DNA of 64,000 nucleotides from Botryotinia globosa. Its lineage: Eukaryota; Ascomycota; Leotiomycetes; Helotiales; Sclerotiniaceae. The stretch is from the NCBI GenBank assembly GCA_014898425.1, contig RCSZ01000012.1:1860001-1924000 (forward strand), in the 5' to 3' direction. The translations under genes were made by a program, and so were the position numbers. Every line of letters begins with the position of its first letter. Within the stretch, counting starts at the first letter, position 1. Below, piece after piece: positions 37,401 to 51,100 of this stretch. The notes under the pieces are model-generated. The model ran no database searches. It saw nothing but the letters and a program-made list of their open reading frames with translations, and had not been told where the DNA came from.

Positions 37401-39270
37401 TACATTCTCAAAATCTTGAGTATGAAGACTATTTATTTATCAGGATTAAGCTTTTTTTACTACAATTATTACAAAGTATCACTGCTTAGATGTTCTCTGC
37501 TTTCATATCCTCAAAACTTCACAAGCGTAAGATGGAAAGAAATTCTATTTTCACTACCATAAGCAAAAAAGACTATTGTTCCCAAGTTTTTTAGAGTTTG
37601 CAATCATTACCACCACTACTTCAGCAAGCACTTCTCAAAAGTACATAGCCGACCCAAAAACCCTCATAATAGGACTTGATTTGCAGATTGCCGGAAAGTG
37701 CAAAAGGTGTGTATAGTGACGTATCACCAAATGTGCTTACCTCCCGGTAGATTAGTTGGTGAAGAGTTATACCTTCAATTAAATGGAAAGGAAAGGAGGG
37801 CGAGAGGTTATGACAAGGATCAAGATAGGAAGCAGGGGTAAATGAAAATCACAGATGAGTTATTTGAAGGGCATATGATGGACCGAGTCCTGGAAAGGGC
37901 CATTCATTGGACAGGTAGAATATTTTCAAAAAAATTGGCGACACAGTTCCCCTCTGCCGAATCTTCTGCGCTTGGACTGTCAATTAATAAAATAATACTC
38001 GCTAGCGTGAAGCCGTAGATTGTTCATATAATGAGATGTATTGCTAGCGTGAATTCGTAAATATTGATCGTAAATCATGACTTTCTATAGTATACTGTTA
38101 CTTGATTAAATGGGAAAGCCTACAGTGGCAGAGATATACTCGAAGATGCCAGATATTATTTACGGACGGAATGTGCGAGTTGAGTTGTGCAGGAAGGGAT
38201 GTAGAGAAGGGTGTCGGGAGGGGCATTGATGACGAGTTTGTATTAACCTTAATAGTTATCGTGTTCATTCTCAGGACAAAAGCGGCTTTCTGATTAGAAA
38301 TTGTAACTAAGGATACCTACGATGGTGGGTAAGTGTTTCCGTTTATCCGCATCGACAAATACGATGGAAGTTAACTTTAGCCAGGTATGTCTCAGTTGCG
38401 AGTCATGAACGAGCGAGGATCCGATCATGTTCCGTCGAACAGTCAACGTTTTTTGTTCACCGTTTATTGTCGTCGTCGCTCAGAAATTCCAATTTAATGA
38501 GAAAGTCAAAACTTAACTAATTTGATCGGCACATTAGTCAATAGTATGCACCCACCGAGATGAGCATCCAGATAATTGCCACTTTTGAATTAAGACACAT
38601 AATACCAAATTACATAGAATGTCTCCATCTCTTTCGCTTGGCCACATGAAATGGTGACTTGATAGATAGAATCCAGTCACCAGACCCAAACTAGCATCAT
38701 AACGCTTGGAGGGTTCAGAGATCAGAGCTTGGACTAGGAATGAAAGAATGGGAAGGAATAATGAAGAAAAAATCAGGCAGGAACTGGACATGGTCAGGCA
38801 AACGCTGGACGAAAATGCAGAGGGCAGAGGTTAGAAGGTACCCGAGAAGTGAAATTGATGGGGTGCGTGGTCCGTGGTATTGCAAGGAGCCTACTTAATT
38901 GGCGAAAGAGGATTGTGAGTATCTGAGATGAAAAGACTCGATGATAAATCAGTTGATAAGTTCTACATGCACAGACTCGTATACATGACATATTTGGACT
39001 CCGCTCGTATCTTATTGTCAAATTAATGTTAGAACGTCAGAGCTCTATATAGGAAAAGAGGCCCAAGGTGAGTGCATGTACATGGAAGTATTATGCTTTT
39101 ATTGGGTATTCTTAAAGCAACTCAGATCTAGACTTCAAAGTGTCTTTTGGTATTTTCAAATGTATAGCAAAACATGCGTTTCTTCACAAACCATCTGCGC
39201 AGCTATTATTCAGGACTCCGTGCGCGTCTCTTTGCGTTCCCCCTTGAGTCTCGCTCTTAAGTTGCAGCCC
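34453..39270. other. Gene-poor spacer
   Basis: About 4.8 kb without a supported gene. A G16 run is at 36417-36432 and a further GGTGGGTGCA (minus strand) at about 38547-38556. The remaining frames are 60-95 codons, overlapping on both strands, with no domain. The last ~100 bp before 39271 are the 3' flank of the Sld2 gene. Confidence 0.5.
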
Positions 39271-40936
39271 TTACTTTCTCCTCCTGAACCTACTGCCGAC
39301 CCCTGGTCCACCCTTCGCTCCACTATTCCTCAACTTCAACCTCTTGTAATTCTGTAGACTGCCTGCAGTAGCTTTGATCTTCCTGGCAGCTTTCTTAACC
39401 TTCCCTTCCTTGTTAGCCTCCCAATTTTTCTTTTTCGTCTTATCTTGATCTGGTCTCCTGTACCGCGTTCCTCCTTCTGAAGCTGTGTATTCGGAAGCGG
39501 AATCAGAATCGAAGTTGCGACCGTCGAGTGGAAACTCATCAGGATGTGGGAATTCGTCATCGTCAGGTGGAGGGAACTCATCATCTAGTTGAGTTTCGGG
39601 TATGGTTTCGAGGCGAGTATGAGGAAGCGCGAGTTCGTCTTCGCTTTCTGACACATTGCGGTAATTCGTAGATGGCATGGGCTCAGAGGGCTTGGTACGA
39701 TTCGGCTTGAGATTTACGCGACGAGTAGTACGCTTTTGGCCCCTCTTTTTGTATGTTCTTGTAGGTGCCTCTGTCGCTTCTTCGGGCTCGGAATCGTACA
39801 TAGCCTCATCGTCGAAACCACCCAGTAATTCTTGTGGTTGACTCTCTTGAACCAGAATTGTGTCTTCTGGAAGGGGCTCCTCGGTCGGTAGTTTTGATGT
39901 CGAGGCAGTTGTCGAGCTGATTGGTGGAGCAGTCAATTTTGGTTTTGATTTTGGCTTTGATGTGGGCTTGGACGGGTTGGCCGTCTCGGCTTCCATTTCA
40001 CGAAGAGCATCTAAATCATCCTCTACAGCATCTTCTTCCATCTTCCGTAGACCAGCCAGCATACTGCTAAGACTTTTGATCATTGGTTTTCGAGGGCCTC
40101 GAATTATTTCTGGAGAATCGGGTGGGCCTTCTTCATCTTCATCGAGAGCCGGCATTCGAACTCGTTGGCTATCCCTTCTCAAAAATGATGGTGTACTAAA
40201 ATGTAGCTTTGATACCGATGAAGGTGTTGTTGATTCTTGACCATTGGCAATCTTATTCTTCAAAGGCGTACTGAACAACAAGGTCCTTCTCGATGAGGGC
40301 GTATTGCTGTGCATGATTGCTCTTGAGCTTACTGGAGTCATTCCATGTCCATGCTTTCGAGGAGTTGCTTCTGTGCCCGCTGTTTTCCCAAACACCCCAG
40401 GAGCAGTCGAAGGAGAATCTGCGGCACTGTCTGGATCCAAGTCAAACAACCCGAGAACCTGTCCATCCTTTTGTGGCGTTGGTCCAATGGCGGTTTTCTT
40501 CGAAGGTGTAGCAAATAGATTCCTCATAACGGAAGGCGAATGATAAGGGTCGACATCCCATGGTAGTATTGTATTCTTCGAGGGTGTTCTGTCGACATGT
40601 GCACGCTTTTGGGGTGTTTCATCTTGATCTTCTTCATGTCTTCTCTTTCGGGGTGTTGGTTTAGGAGCTGGTGGAGGTATATGCGAAATCTTCCCTGAGA
40701 GTATGTCGCGTACTCTATTGAACTCTTTATATTTCGAGGCTGCAGACATGTAAGTATAGCTGATTGGCGAAATGCGCAAATGTAGGATCTATACCAATAT
40801 CCGGGTTCGCTTTGATATCCTCCCTCGAGGCTTTGCGGCCTTCGTTATTGTTCTGAAAATTCTTTTCCCAGACTTTCAATTCGACTCGCAGAGCCTTTGA
40901 GCGCTCCTCGAAGGACTTTCTCTCCCCTTCGTCCAT
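39271..40936 (-). CDS. SLD2: DNA replication regulator Sld2
   Basis: Two exons, 40936-40795 and 40739-39271, joined by a 55-bp intron (GTATAG..CTGCAG), give 536 residues. Across the junction the protein reads NPDIASKYKEFNRVRDILSGK. The N-terminus (about residues 10-65: LRVELKVWEKNF, GRKASREDIK, YKEFNRVRDILSGK) is the conserved Sld2/RecQL4 N-terminal signature. The middle holds many Ser/Thr-Pro sites, including repeated TPSK and TPQK motifs, as expected for a CDK target; in yeast, phosphorylated Sld2 binds Dpb11 to start replication. The tail is acidic, then strongly basic, ending NYKRLKLRNSGAKGGPGVGS plus an Arg/Lys tail, again Sld2-like. An in-frame TTG upstream (40957) is not a likely start. 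Nuclear. Confidence 0.9.
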
Positions 40937-42540
40937 ACTGCAAATCGGCGCAGTCAAATCTCCAGGTTGACTCGTTGAATATTATCTAGAAAACGCGGTA
41001 CAGAAATCGTGCTATCGCATATGAATATACTTTCTGATAAGATATCTGTCTTATAATAATGACTGGTTGTCAATAAAGAGAGTATAAAAGATGGTCGTCA
41101 AAGTCGTAAGCTCATAAAATTCATAACATTAATTTTACATCATGTATCAATGACATCGTTGATATTTTATGTCGTGGGCAGACGCGCCGGACTCCTGCAG
41201 ACCCGCGATTTTGCAGGGATTAAGCACCCAGCTGTTTTCTGCCCCGTCTTGCTAGGGCGGTCAATATGTCTCGTTTATCAGATCGGCCTTATAGGAGGTA
41301 ATGCTTACTAACATAGGTCCCGACTTCATCAGTGTATGCATGGCAATGTTGGACTAAATCTTCTGACTTATATTATCTTGACTTTCGTGCAGTATTACAG
41401 TTGTTACGGCTCATAGGTTTTCAATCGCTAATAGTAAGGTCAATGTAAGTTACCGGTACTCTGGAATCACTTTGCGCGAAAATCACGTGAGACAAACCAA
41501 CCATTTGATGGTTGATGTCGAAGATCAACAATAAATCGACCATCTACAAGCGTGCCAAGTTCTCGTAGAACTCTGACCGAACTTGAGAACAATATTTCTC
41601 ACCTTACTCATTTGTATATTGAAGCGTTTGAGATTGAGAAGAGAACAGCAACAGAGATAAAATCAACGAAATAATCTTTCTTGATGTAATTTCACCACAT
41701 TTTTTCTACAGAAGAATCATATAGTAAACATATGGACACTGATGATTGATACCGTCATAATTCAATGATAGAAACACAATTTGTTGCGAGTTAGTGGTGT
41801 TCAGAGCACATTACCGACGAGAATCACTCAGCACGGTAACATCAAGATGCGGAGACTTCTCATTTGCTACCTACTATTTAACATTCAAATGAGTGTTCAT
41901 GTCCTGCTATTATAGGGAACTTTTAGGTCGTTGAAGAGCCGACTGTGACCGTTCTCCAGCTCACGTGGTCTGGAAATGATAATTACATTATGAAATTAGC
42001 TGGGTGGATATCTATTCCATCTCATTTCTGAATTAGGGATGAAAACATATGAACATGTCAATTATGTAGCTGATTATAGTGTTTCCTTATTGACTTCAAT
42101 ATTTTTCAGGAATTTCTATACTGTTCCAATATCAACAATATAACTTTCAGAAGAAACCCCTCCAAATAGTCACTCTTTAGGGTCGGAAATCTTGAACCAA
42201 ATTAAAATAAACTTACGTGATTAGAATTTTAAAATCTAGAGCCAGCATTCCCTTGCCTTTTCTTGAGGCATACCCGTTTACTTAAATTTAGATCATACTT
42301 GCCATCCTAGAGAATCAAAAGTCCACTCGAGTCCACTTACTCTTCCACTCCTATCATTCTAATGTCTTTCTAGGTTTGGAATAGAAAAGATGATTTTAGA
42401 GTTGTAGATCTCAAGGGACTATGGTGCTTATACTCGGCAATAGAGTGGCTTGCTTTGCCTATTTTTGAAAATGTAACCCTTGTATTTTCCTGCCACCGAG
42501 GGTATTTCTTGGAATGTAATGAGTCGGTTTTTCACAAGTA
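40937..42540. other. Spacer upstream of Sld2
   Basis: About 1.6 kb with no supported gene. Starts with the Sld2 promoter region. No frame above 60 codons is present in it. Confidence 0.5.
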
Positions 42541-42924
42541 CAGCAAAACCTCTCTATAAGGATACCGGTTTTTGTGATCATTTTTAAGGATATATAGAGA
42601 TAGTATTATATAAAAATATCTAACTAATCCTAATATAATAATAATCCGCTTTCGATTAATCCCAATTGAGTTATATTCTGTAACTGTTTTATAATTTTAG
42701 CTACTTTTATAAAAAATAATTAAAATCGATTATATAATAACTAATCCTGATAATTCTATTAGCTTAATATATATAATCCTGGGATTGAAAAATTTAAGAA
42801 CATCCTTGTAAAAAGGTTTTAAGAATATAGGCATTTTTTAGCCCTGAAATTTTTTGGGATTAAAAAAAATAAGTATAATAGAGATTATCCTTATAGAGGG
42901 GATGCTTATGGAGAGGTTTTGCTG
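42541..42924. mobile_element. 384-bp MITE with Tc1/mariner (pogo/Fot1)-type ends
   Basis: Terminal inverted repeats are CAGCAAAACCTCTC(T)AT(A)AG: the left end is CAGCAAAACCTCTCTATAAG and the right end, on the minus strand, CAGCAAAACCTCTCCATAAG. Both sides carry the TA target duplication (42539-42540 and 42925-42926). Near the right end a second CTTATAGAGG(G)G block partly repeats the terminal motif. The interior is AT-rich with no coding capacity, so it is a non-autonomous derivative. CAG(C/T)AAAACCTCT ends are known from fungal pogo/Fot1-like elements; the family name is from memory. Confidence 0.85.
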
Positions 42925-43599
42925 TATAGCCTTATTTTCTTATATATTAATAAGGAAAGCAGCCGGATTTTAAGTTTCAATTTGCCACCGGCTTTTCACA
43001 TCCCTGATGGTTGAACGTTAATCATTGCGGACACTAGTAGTGAATAACATTATTTCGAACATGATAGCAACCGATGTCAGGGCACATAATGCTTGAGCCT
43101 AGAACAAGACCTAGATCGAATTGCGGCTTTCTGATGTGTGATCGAATGCTTCAAGCGTTTTTATCCGCAACCTTAGCTTGTCAGAAACGAAGATCTTGCT
43201 ACAATAGAATGCTTCTCATCACGGTTACCCCTACGACCAGGCCAAGCAAGCGAAGACAATAACCTCCCTATAATCCACTTAGCATACTTCTTATCATTGC
43301 TTGGTGAATATTTATCAGCTCGTGCGTCTTATGCCGATGTGATCTCGTTGTCGTTCTTAATTTTCAAGGTCTCCAATGGTCCCCTCCAATTCACAAAACA
43401 TTTTCACCTACCCTCATCCATTGTCCATCTCTTCAACTCCATGGTCTTTGTCTTTGTGTGACATAAGTACAAACAGCGGACCGCAATTACCATGTCTCAA
43501 AGTACCAGGCACTATCACACGGCTCTACATTTATGAGTAGATGAGATCTTCACATATAATTGCAAACCAGTTCCATCATCTTTGTGTGTTTGTTTGATT

Positions 43600-46220
43600 G
43601 AGTTCATCTCATTTCGTATCGTGAGTCTGCTCTCTTCTAGTTACCATTCATATCGTATCAATCGACTTACATTGTTCTTCTAGCAAAACATTTTGGGTCG
43701 CTGGGCTGCGCAGGACCTTCATCAACTTCCAATCTCAACTATTCGGGGCTTCGCTTTCAAGATTAGGTACTGAGTTTTGAGAATAAACAATTGGATAGAA
43801 GCGTAAGCGCAATCAAGTTGCCTGTTGTTCTGTTCATTTGTCTTCCGAGTCATCTACCATCCTCTACCTTCCCATTGATTCGCTGTAGATTTTAGAGCAG
43901 ACATAAAAGATCTTGTGTGTCAAAATCAACTACTGCATAGTTCACTTCATTCAGACTTTTCATAATCTCTCCACCAACATCCATAATCTGTATACTCCTA
44001 CACATACACCTGTACTATTCCCACTCTCATCACGTCTCTGGCCACTATCCGTAACCAGACTACATTCACCTTGTTTCCATCAACGTTATTAAACACACTT
44101 CAAATCAATTCTCCAAAGTCTGGAGATCCTACGAAATTATTCTACAAAGTAGACATATTTCGATCCTGATGTTTCAGTCTTTCAGAAACAACTCTCTGTA
44201 ACTATCTTTCAAAAACATGTATTACCTCCAGTCAGACTGAGGGTACACATCCTTCATCCACCATCCTCACTTCTCGTCCAATTCATCAAACACTATCCAC
44301 ATCCATAAATCATCACACCTCTTCTTCCATCCCGCTCTCCACTCAAATACCATGAACTAGATCTACATCTAAACCACACCTTCCCTCAATTCCACCCACC
44401 TACCACAGCATCATATCATGACTCGGAAGTTCACCATCACTATCCCCCTATAACATATCCACACAACCGTTGCGTACTGCTCATATAACATTGAGAATAT
44501 AGTAAACGAGAGAAAAAAACACCTCTGCTCCACCCCCAGGAGGTCCTCCGAGATCTCGCATATATCACTACATTACCGAGTTCACATTCCTCAACGGCCA
44601 TATTGATATCATAAGTCTACTCAGTTTGACTTTCTACCAAAACCCCCCAAAAATCTCGCCATCTAGTTCCCGTCTACTATCTCGACATTAAAGTCATATG
44701 GAAGAGATCCCATTTCTTATTTTTATCACCATCTACTCCATGATATCCAGTAACCGGGAATATCTACCCTCTGTATACCCTCTATACACCCTCGCTTCCA
44801 TCTCCATAGAAAATCATAGTTCTTAGTCCATCATCCAACACCCAACCCCCAACGACACATCGCCAACCAGTTTTCCAATTTCCCACCAATCTACTAGTAA
44901 CACCATTTTGTCCCTTCTCTTTTCCTCATCACTTCCCTCCCACCTCCTCCTGCCTTCATTGCCCATCATATACATACACCCCTCTCCTCACCAAAACAAT
45001 TTCCTTTCCAATCCCCACACCTCAATATCTCAATAACCACACCTCGCTTCAGCTTTATACACATGGCCAACCAAGCAAAATCCTGCAATGCAACTAAGAA
45101 CTCATGTACAAGTACCAAAGTCATATGCCAGATGTAGACAAATGATTTTATTTCTCATTTTATACGGGACTGATAGGTATAGATTGATCAACTACCTTAG
45201 ACTACTTCTCTTTGATGAATTGAAATGTTTCTCGTGACTATCTGTACCTAGGTAGGTACTTATGGCTCTCATATACCTTTCATACCTGTCCACACCACTT
45301 TAAAGACCTTCATCATATTTTGAATTTTCCTGCTCCCTCTGTTTCCCATCCGCTACTCAGCTCTTTGACCCCTATGAATGTCTATTCTTTTTCACTCGCC
45401 TCTATTTTCATCATCTTCCTGCTCACTTCTAGCCCTCCTCCTCCACATACCCCCTTTTTCAAAAAAAATTCAACTGACAACAAACCCCCGTTCATCTCTC
45501 CCTTTCGCCTCACCCCTTACCCTATTACACTCTCTCACCCTCACAACTCCATCTCCACTTCGGACCTCATTTTGAATCTCAAACCCAATACTGATCTTCG
45601 AATCGATTTACCAATCTAACAAATGTCTCCTTTCTCTCTCCTCCTCCCTTCTCTTATCCTCCCCATCGCACTCTTCCGCCCTCGCAGCTCCATCTCCATC
45701 TTCGCTTCCAACTCGACCTCGAACCTGGAACCCAATATAAGTATTATAACAAGTCTACCAAATTAACTTACGTCCCCTTCTCTCACTCTCCTTCCCTCTC
45801 ACTCTCCTTCCCTCTCATTCTCCTTCCCTCTCACTCTCCTTCCCTCTCACTCTCCTTCCCCTTCTTCTCCCTTCCCTCTTATCGTACCATCTCGAATCCT
45901 TCCATCTACCTCCCCATTATATCCACATATAAACAACCCTCACGTTCCTCCCCCGTCTCCTCTCCATTCTCCCCCGTCTGCCCCTGCCCCCTTTGCCATA
46001 CCCTCCCCCTCATCCCCCCTTGCTCTCCCTAATCTTCTCGCCCCTCCCGCATCACCCCACCAATCTCCAAATCCAATCAGTAAATCTCCTAAATTACCCA
46101 CAGTCACCCAAATACAATACTCACAAGGAGGACGAATGCCAAAGTCGCTATTCTCCACTCCCTGTCATCCACCCCACTCCCAGTCTCCACCAGTCCCTAC
46201 CTATCTAGCTATTTACTTAT
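43600..46220 (+). other. Long pyrimidine-rich tract, no clear gene
   Basis: For about 2.6 kb the plus strand is rich in C and T with repeated CCATC/CACC/TCTC strings, like a very long fungal leader or promoter. Several branch-plus-acceptor-like sites (for example TTCTTCTAG at about 43676-43684) occur. The largest frames (45320-45619) are Pro/Ser/Leu-rich and look like chance. A 24-codon ATG frame sits at 45064. It may be the leader of an unrecognised plus-strand gene, a noncoding transcript, or spacer. Confidence 0.4.
45780..45862. repeat. 16-bp minisatellite (TCTCACTCTCCTTCCC)n
   Basis: About five copies of a 16-bp pyrimidine unit with a few single-base changes, inside the pyrimidine-rich tract. 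Confidence 0.85.
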
Positions 46221-46229
46221 TCAACCTAC

Positions 46230-46389
46230 ATTTTTGCTAGGAGCTTTCCTAGATAAGTTTGGTAATAAGCGCGTGCACTCAGATAATGAAGAAAATGAAG
46301 GGGGAGAAGTATCAAGCAAGGGAGACATAGAGGAGATGCAGAGTATGGAGGAATTAGAGAATACCACTCCGAATTCTCCTGACAAGTAG
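46230..46389 (+). CDS. Possible terminal exon, unknown gene
   Basis: After a good acceptor (CATTTTTGCTAG) a plus-strand frame reads AFLDKFGNKRVHSDNEENEG, continues acidic and Ser-rich, and ends NTTPNSPDK before TAG. Its composition is unlike the surrounding pyrimidine-rich DNA, which argues for coding. No upstream exon was identified with confidence. Function unknown. Confidence 0.22.
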
Positions 46390-47128
46390 TATAGTAGAAG
46401 CATATCCACCCATCAGCATGCAGATCATCCTCATATACTTCAGATCCCATTACACACTGCCCGAAATATCACATCATATCACATCACATCAATATAAGCC
46501 AAATACCACTCATCACAGTTGGAGATTCTCTTTTAGACTTCATAAGTACTTCCATTCATGCATCCAGTTCCTCATATCATGCCTCCCTCCACCCAAGATA
46601 TTCTCATACACTTGATACATACAATCATAATCCGCATCCCCAACCATCCAGGCCAATTCGATAGAGCCCACCCAGCCAGCCATCCTACCCCCATCCCATC
46701 CATCATTAAGTGCCCCAACCGTTCCAAACATAAAAATTCCGCATTGCTTCCCTATCTCAGCTTTCCAAAGCTAGAGATGGCATCTTGTAAATCGATTCAA
46801 AAATCAAATCCAAAGCAGGGCCAGTCTAAACTCCAATCCAAATGCCATTACCCATGTATACAAAGTCGTATTGAGTAATTTTTTTATCCGTATCAAAATC
46901 AAATGGGTAAAAAACAAAAAAAAAGACTTCCGGATATATCGAAGCAAAGCCCCCTCCAAAATGTCTCGTCATATCAATCCAAGCAACGATATTCTCGTCG
47001 TGGCTTTCATTATGCACGCTGAAATGAACTTCTTCGTCAAACAAATCTTAAAAAAAATCATCAATCAATCAACTTCTTTGGTATCGATATTTATGTCGTT
47101 TCTCTCTCCGTTGTAATTCTGCAACCTA
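46390..47128. other. Spacer 3' of the Fig1-type gene
   Basis: No supported gene; repeated CATCACATCA strings near 46471-46490 and A-rich runs near 46914-46924. Confidence 0.5.
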
Positions 47129-48107
47129 TCAACCGAATGTCTCTGACAAGACTCTTATACTCAATATCATGACCAGTAAACCGATGGTTACTACAATGAG
47201 GAGAGCGAAAGAAAACCATCCGAGGACCATGGCAGTACTGCCAACACCACTTCTGACGCTGCCGTTCCCTAGATCTTGGGCTATGATGGACGCGGCTACC
47301 GAAGCTGTATGTTGCCATAGGACTGAGACAAGAACGAAGATTGAAGCAATAAAGATGATGGCTAAAGCGATTTGGGAGACGAATCGCGATGGGAAAGGTT
47401 TGACTTCTCGTTCACTTCCGTGAGCATCCTCTTCTTCGTGCCATCCAGGGAAAGTGGCTAGAAGTAAAAGACAGATGAATGCGAAAATGATTGCGATGAT
47501 ACTATAAAGGAATTAGTTTCTGTCCTCACAGAAGCAGGGAAAGTGGGGAGAGCGAGAGACAACTTACATGAGGTATGGGAAAACAATCATGTCTTTGAAT
47601 TGACTTGCAAGCCAAATCAAATTCAAAGGATCTTGATCCACGCTCACTTCATTCGCCAATGCGGTTGCATTGTTACTACATAACCATGCACCTCCATCTG
47701 GGTTGATACAGATACCAAAGTATCCAACTCTTGCGGCTAATCTTGCTTGTCCAACAATATTAGATATCGCTGTGTGTACATTGTAATCGGTTTGTGCGGT
47801 CGATGGTACTGGTGTATATGATTCGTAGTAGAGGGAAATAAGGAAAATATCGGGTATCATAGGTGACGAAGATGAACATCCTGCTAATAAGAGAGCTACA
47901 AGAGTGTGAGTTGCATGTTCCTCGTTGGAATGCTAGATTCTGAATACTCACAGAGTAATATGATGGTAATTGCGATCAATATCATCAGCACATGGTGATA
48001 TCCTAAAAATGGCACAGCTCCTGCGAATGATGTTAGTACTAAATCAATTGATTTGCGCATATTCACCATCACTTACTCAAGAAGCCTCCAAACCCTCTTT
48101 CCGCCAT
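47129..48107 (-). CDS. Fig1-type four-pass membrane protein
   Basis: Four exons (48107-48077, 48020-47952, 47895-47568, 47501-47129) give 266 residues; all three introns have GT..AG ends and keep the frame. Residues 15-40 form the first membrane segment, starting FLGYHHVLMILIAITIILL. An outer loop follows with the conserved GYFGIC motif (91-96) and a second cysteine at 106, a pair expected to be disulphide-linked. Three more membrane segments follow, starting near IVFPYLIIIAIIFAF, ALAIIFIASIFVLV and LGWFSFALLIVVTIG. This matches the Fig1 family (calcium regulator and membrane fusion protein), which in yeast acts in low-affinity calcium uptake and cell fusion during mating. SUR7/PalI-like proteins share the four-pass layout and are the main alternative. 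Located in the plasma membrane. Confidence 0.8.
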
Positions 48108-51100
48108 CTTAAACTATGTGATGTCTCGAAACGAATGACCTAATGCGATGATAGAGTCTGCCACTCCCGTCCCCCGTGTCTTCGGAGCGACCGTCGGAGT
48201 CGCAGCTGTGGAATGTTTGCAACGTGTATAAGAAGTTCCAAGAGCGAAGAAGGCTGGTTATCTTTTGGAATGTATAATCAATCACTCAATCAATCGTTAA
48301 TGGGTTTAGTTCGTAAAGGTCGTGAAAGTGTTGGTAGAAGAATGTGGATATAGATTGGTCGCACTGCTTATCATTAAGATAAAGATTTGTTAGATATCTA
48401 CACCAAAAGATGAGGGGAGAAAAGAGCGTAGCAGTCAGATTCTTTGAATTCTCCAGAATATGGAGAAAGAGAGAGAGAGGGAAAGCAGAGTGAGGTCCAG
48501 ATTTCCTGCACAATGTAATTTTGGTTGTCAAAAAATTGAGTGGCAGGAGAGCTAAAGTTTCTATCAAAAAGAAGATGGCGCAGTGAATCCATTTTTGGGT
48601 GCTTGGGATTTGTTTACTCTTATCAGTTCTCGGTTAGTCCACAGAGCAACGAGGGACGAAGGTAACAAGGTATTCTTGGCTAATCAACCAATCACAGCTC
48701 ATAGTTTTGCTTAATCATCAACAACCCTTGAATTGAGGGACCATATTAATTCAGGAACAGATCAATTGGTGGAGTCATGGTTGGAGTGAAGTCTCGATAT
48801 AGATTTGAATGATAGAAATAAAAAGCTTGTTTTTCATTTCAGACGGCGTTATTCGAGAGAAGTTGGAAGTTTGGCTTCGTATTGCTACAAGATTTGACAA
48901 CGGACTGACACGTTTCTTTCGTCATTCATTAAAGCTGCACCTAATCATGCAGGTCAAGATGTATCATGTACTCGAGTAGCAACGTCGAGTTCCCACTTGA
49001 TTGAATTTTCTGTATGTACTCTGTACAAAATTATTGTTCCTGAATCCTCATTCTCGCATTCCTGACGGTAAGATGGAGATCTTTAGAGGAGAACCATATA
49101 TTGATCGCTTGTCCTACCCCGCAGGGCACAATATGATCTAACCCTTTCACTTATTTCTTGCCTCTTATTAGAGGGGAATACCAGGAAGTACATATAGAGA
49201 AGCCGTTGTGAACTTAGTAATCGTACCTGAGAAGCTCCCCATGCTAGACTAGACCATATGCATGTTGTGTTGTGTAAGATACTTCGGTAATTGCATCCAT
49301 AAATACGCCGAGTGACCAGGCGATTTGTGTGTTTCAGCCTTTTCTCTTTCTTGTCTTATATGTTGATTCTTGAAGCGTGGTATCAAACATCCTTGCTGAC
49401 GTTGAAAAGGAAGTTTTCGTTGCCTCGCCAGCCATAGTAAGATCTGATATAGGGCTGATTTGACTATTTCCAAAGGTAAGGGATGAACTAACGGGATGAC
49501 CTTTCGACACTTGCAGCAGACGAATCTTTGGTGGGAATTGTAGAACTTTTGTTGGAAGCCGTTGGGAAGAGTACAACAAGCCTGCTTCACTTACTTATAT
49601 TTCTCCACAACTGCATGCAAGTCACTGTCGTTTCTATTAACTTATGCACTTTAAAACTCGTGCAGTCTTCGAATTCTGTGAAATGCATGACAGTCAATGG
49701 CAAAATGCGAGTAGTAATATATGGTTTTGTGGTATTGTTGCTAACCCTTCATGGCTGGCCATAGGGGGTTGAATACTGGTGAATTACGAAACCAATTTCA
49801 TTTGATGCACACACTGCAAGCCTCTTCTTTTCGTTCTCGTGCTCCACATATAGGGATCTTGTAGAACTCTTCCTTTGTCTCAATTATTGGATTTACATTG
49901 TCATTTAACACGGTTCCCATGGCAGGCACAATCATCTCAAATTGAGGGAAAAGCGACAGCAGTACTTTCTGGACTTTCTTTCAAAGAGGATACAAAATAT
50001 TGCCCCTCTCTGGTTTCGTGATGTGAAAGTATGCTTGTTATCCAAGCTCTTTTCTGAGCACCAATAGCTTCCAGTATATTACAAGAGAGCCCAGTCTCAA
50101 CGCAGCAAGTTCTCATTCAGAACGAGCCAGCCATTCGTTTACTACATCCCAAGACGTAGCATGTGGACTACTAGATTGAAATTCACTCTCTCCTTCTCTA
50201 CTCGCTAGTTTGATGACAGCTCCAGTATAAAAGCCCTTGCAAGTCTTTCCCATAAACAAGCACCACCGGAAAAATTGTAGGATGTGTCGGGAATGGCACA
50301 AGAGATGCACCTGTGAACTGCACCGGAAAGTACATATGTATGGTGAGTATTTCTAGACCTCACAGTCCTTCAGGACTCGGTAGCTCTAGGCCTTCTAAGA
50401 AGGAAGCTGGGCAGAAATACTAATAGGTGTTGTCGTCCCACAATCATAACTTTACAAGGAAATGACAATGATGACGACTCGCTGCCAACCAAAAGCAGTA
50501 CAAATCCAAACTTCACGTTCTCTGAATCCTCAAGTTCCAACAAGAAGGGCTTTTGTAGCAGAGACACATCACACCCTAACGGGATCTTTGGATCGGCATT
50601 CCTACTCCATTTATTCTGTCCATGTCGAGTAGAATACAGAAATTCTCGTGCCTCGAAGGATAAAATATATGATTACCAATACTCAGTACCTGAATGATTC
50701 ACTGCTTTACCAGCTTCAGGCTCAGGAGATGTTGAAAGTGCATGCCATCAAACCTCCGCCCCCATTTCACACTGCCTTGCAGCTCCCACATTCACAGAAA
50801 CTCTTGCCTCCATCTCAAATTCCTCTCAAATTCCTCCCCTAAACACCACAAAAGCAAATTATCTGAAACATATAATTCTTCTTATCCTCGTTCCCACTCC
50901 CTTCAATTCCAAACTGAAAAGAATTGACGTCAGCTTTTGCATGGAGGTCGCGATCTTCGCATTTCGCTTCCATAGTCCCATATACACCCAAATCATCCTA
51001 ACAAATTACCCAGCTGCGCTATATAGAATGAAGCACTCGGCTCTATAGTCATAGCGTCTGAAAACTCTTCGCAAATGCATGAATGGTTGGCGCCGAGAAT

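Noticed and set aside
49249..49590. 113-codon minus-strand frame with Cys pairs
   Set aside because: No recognisable domain, overlapped by another frame, no leader-like upstream sequence.
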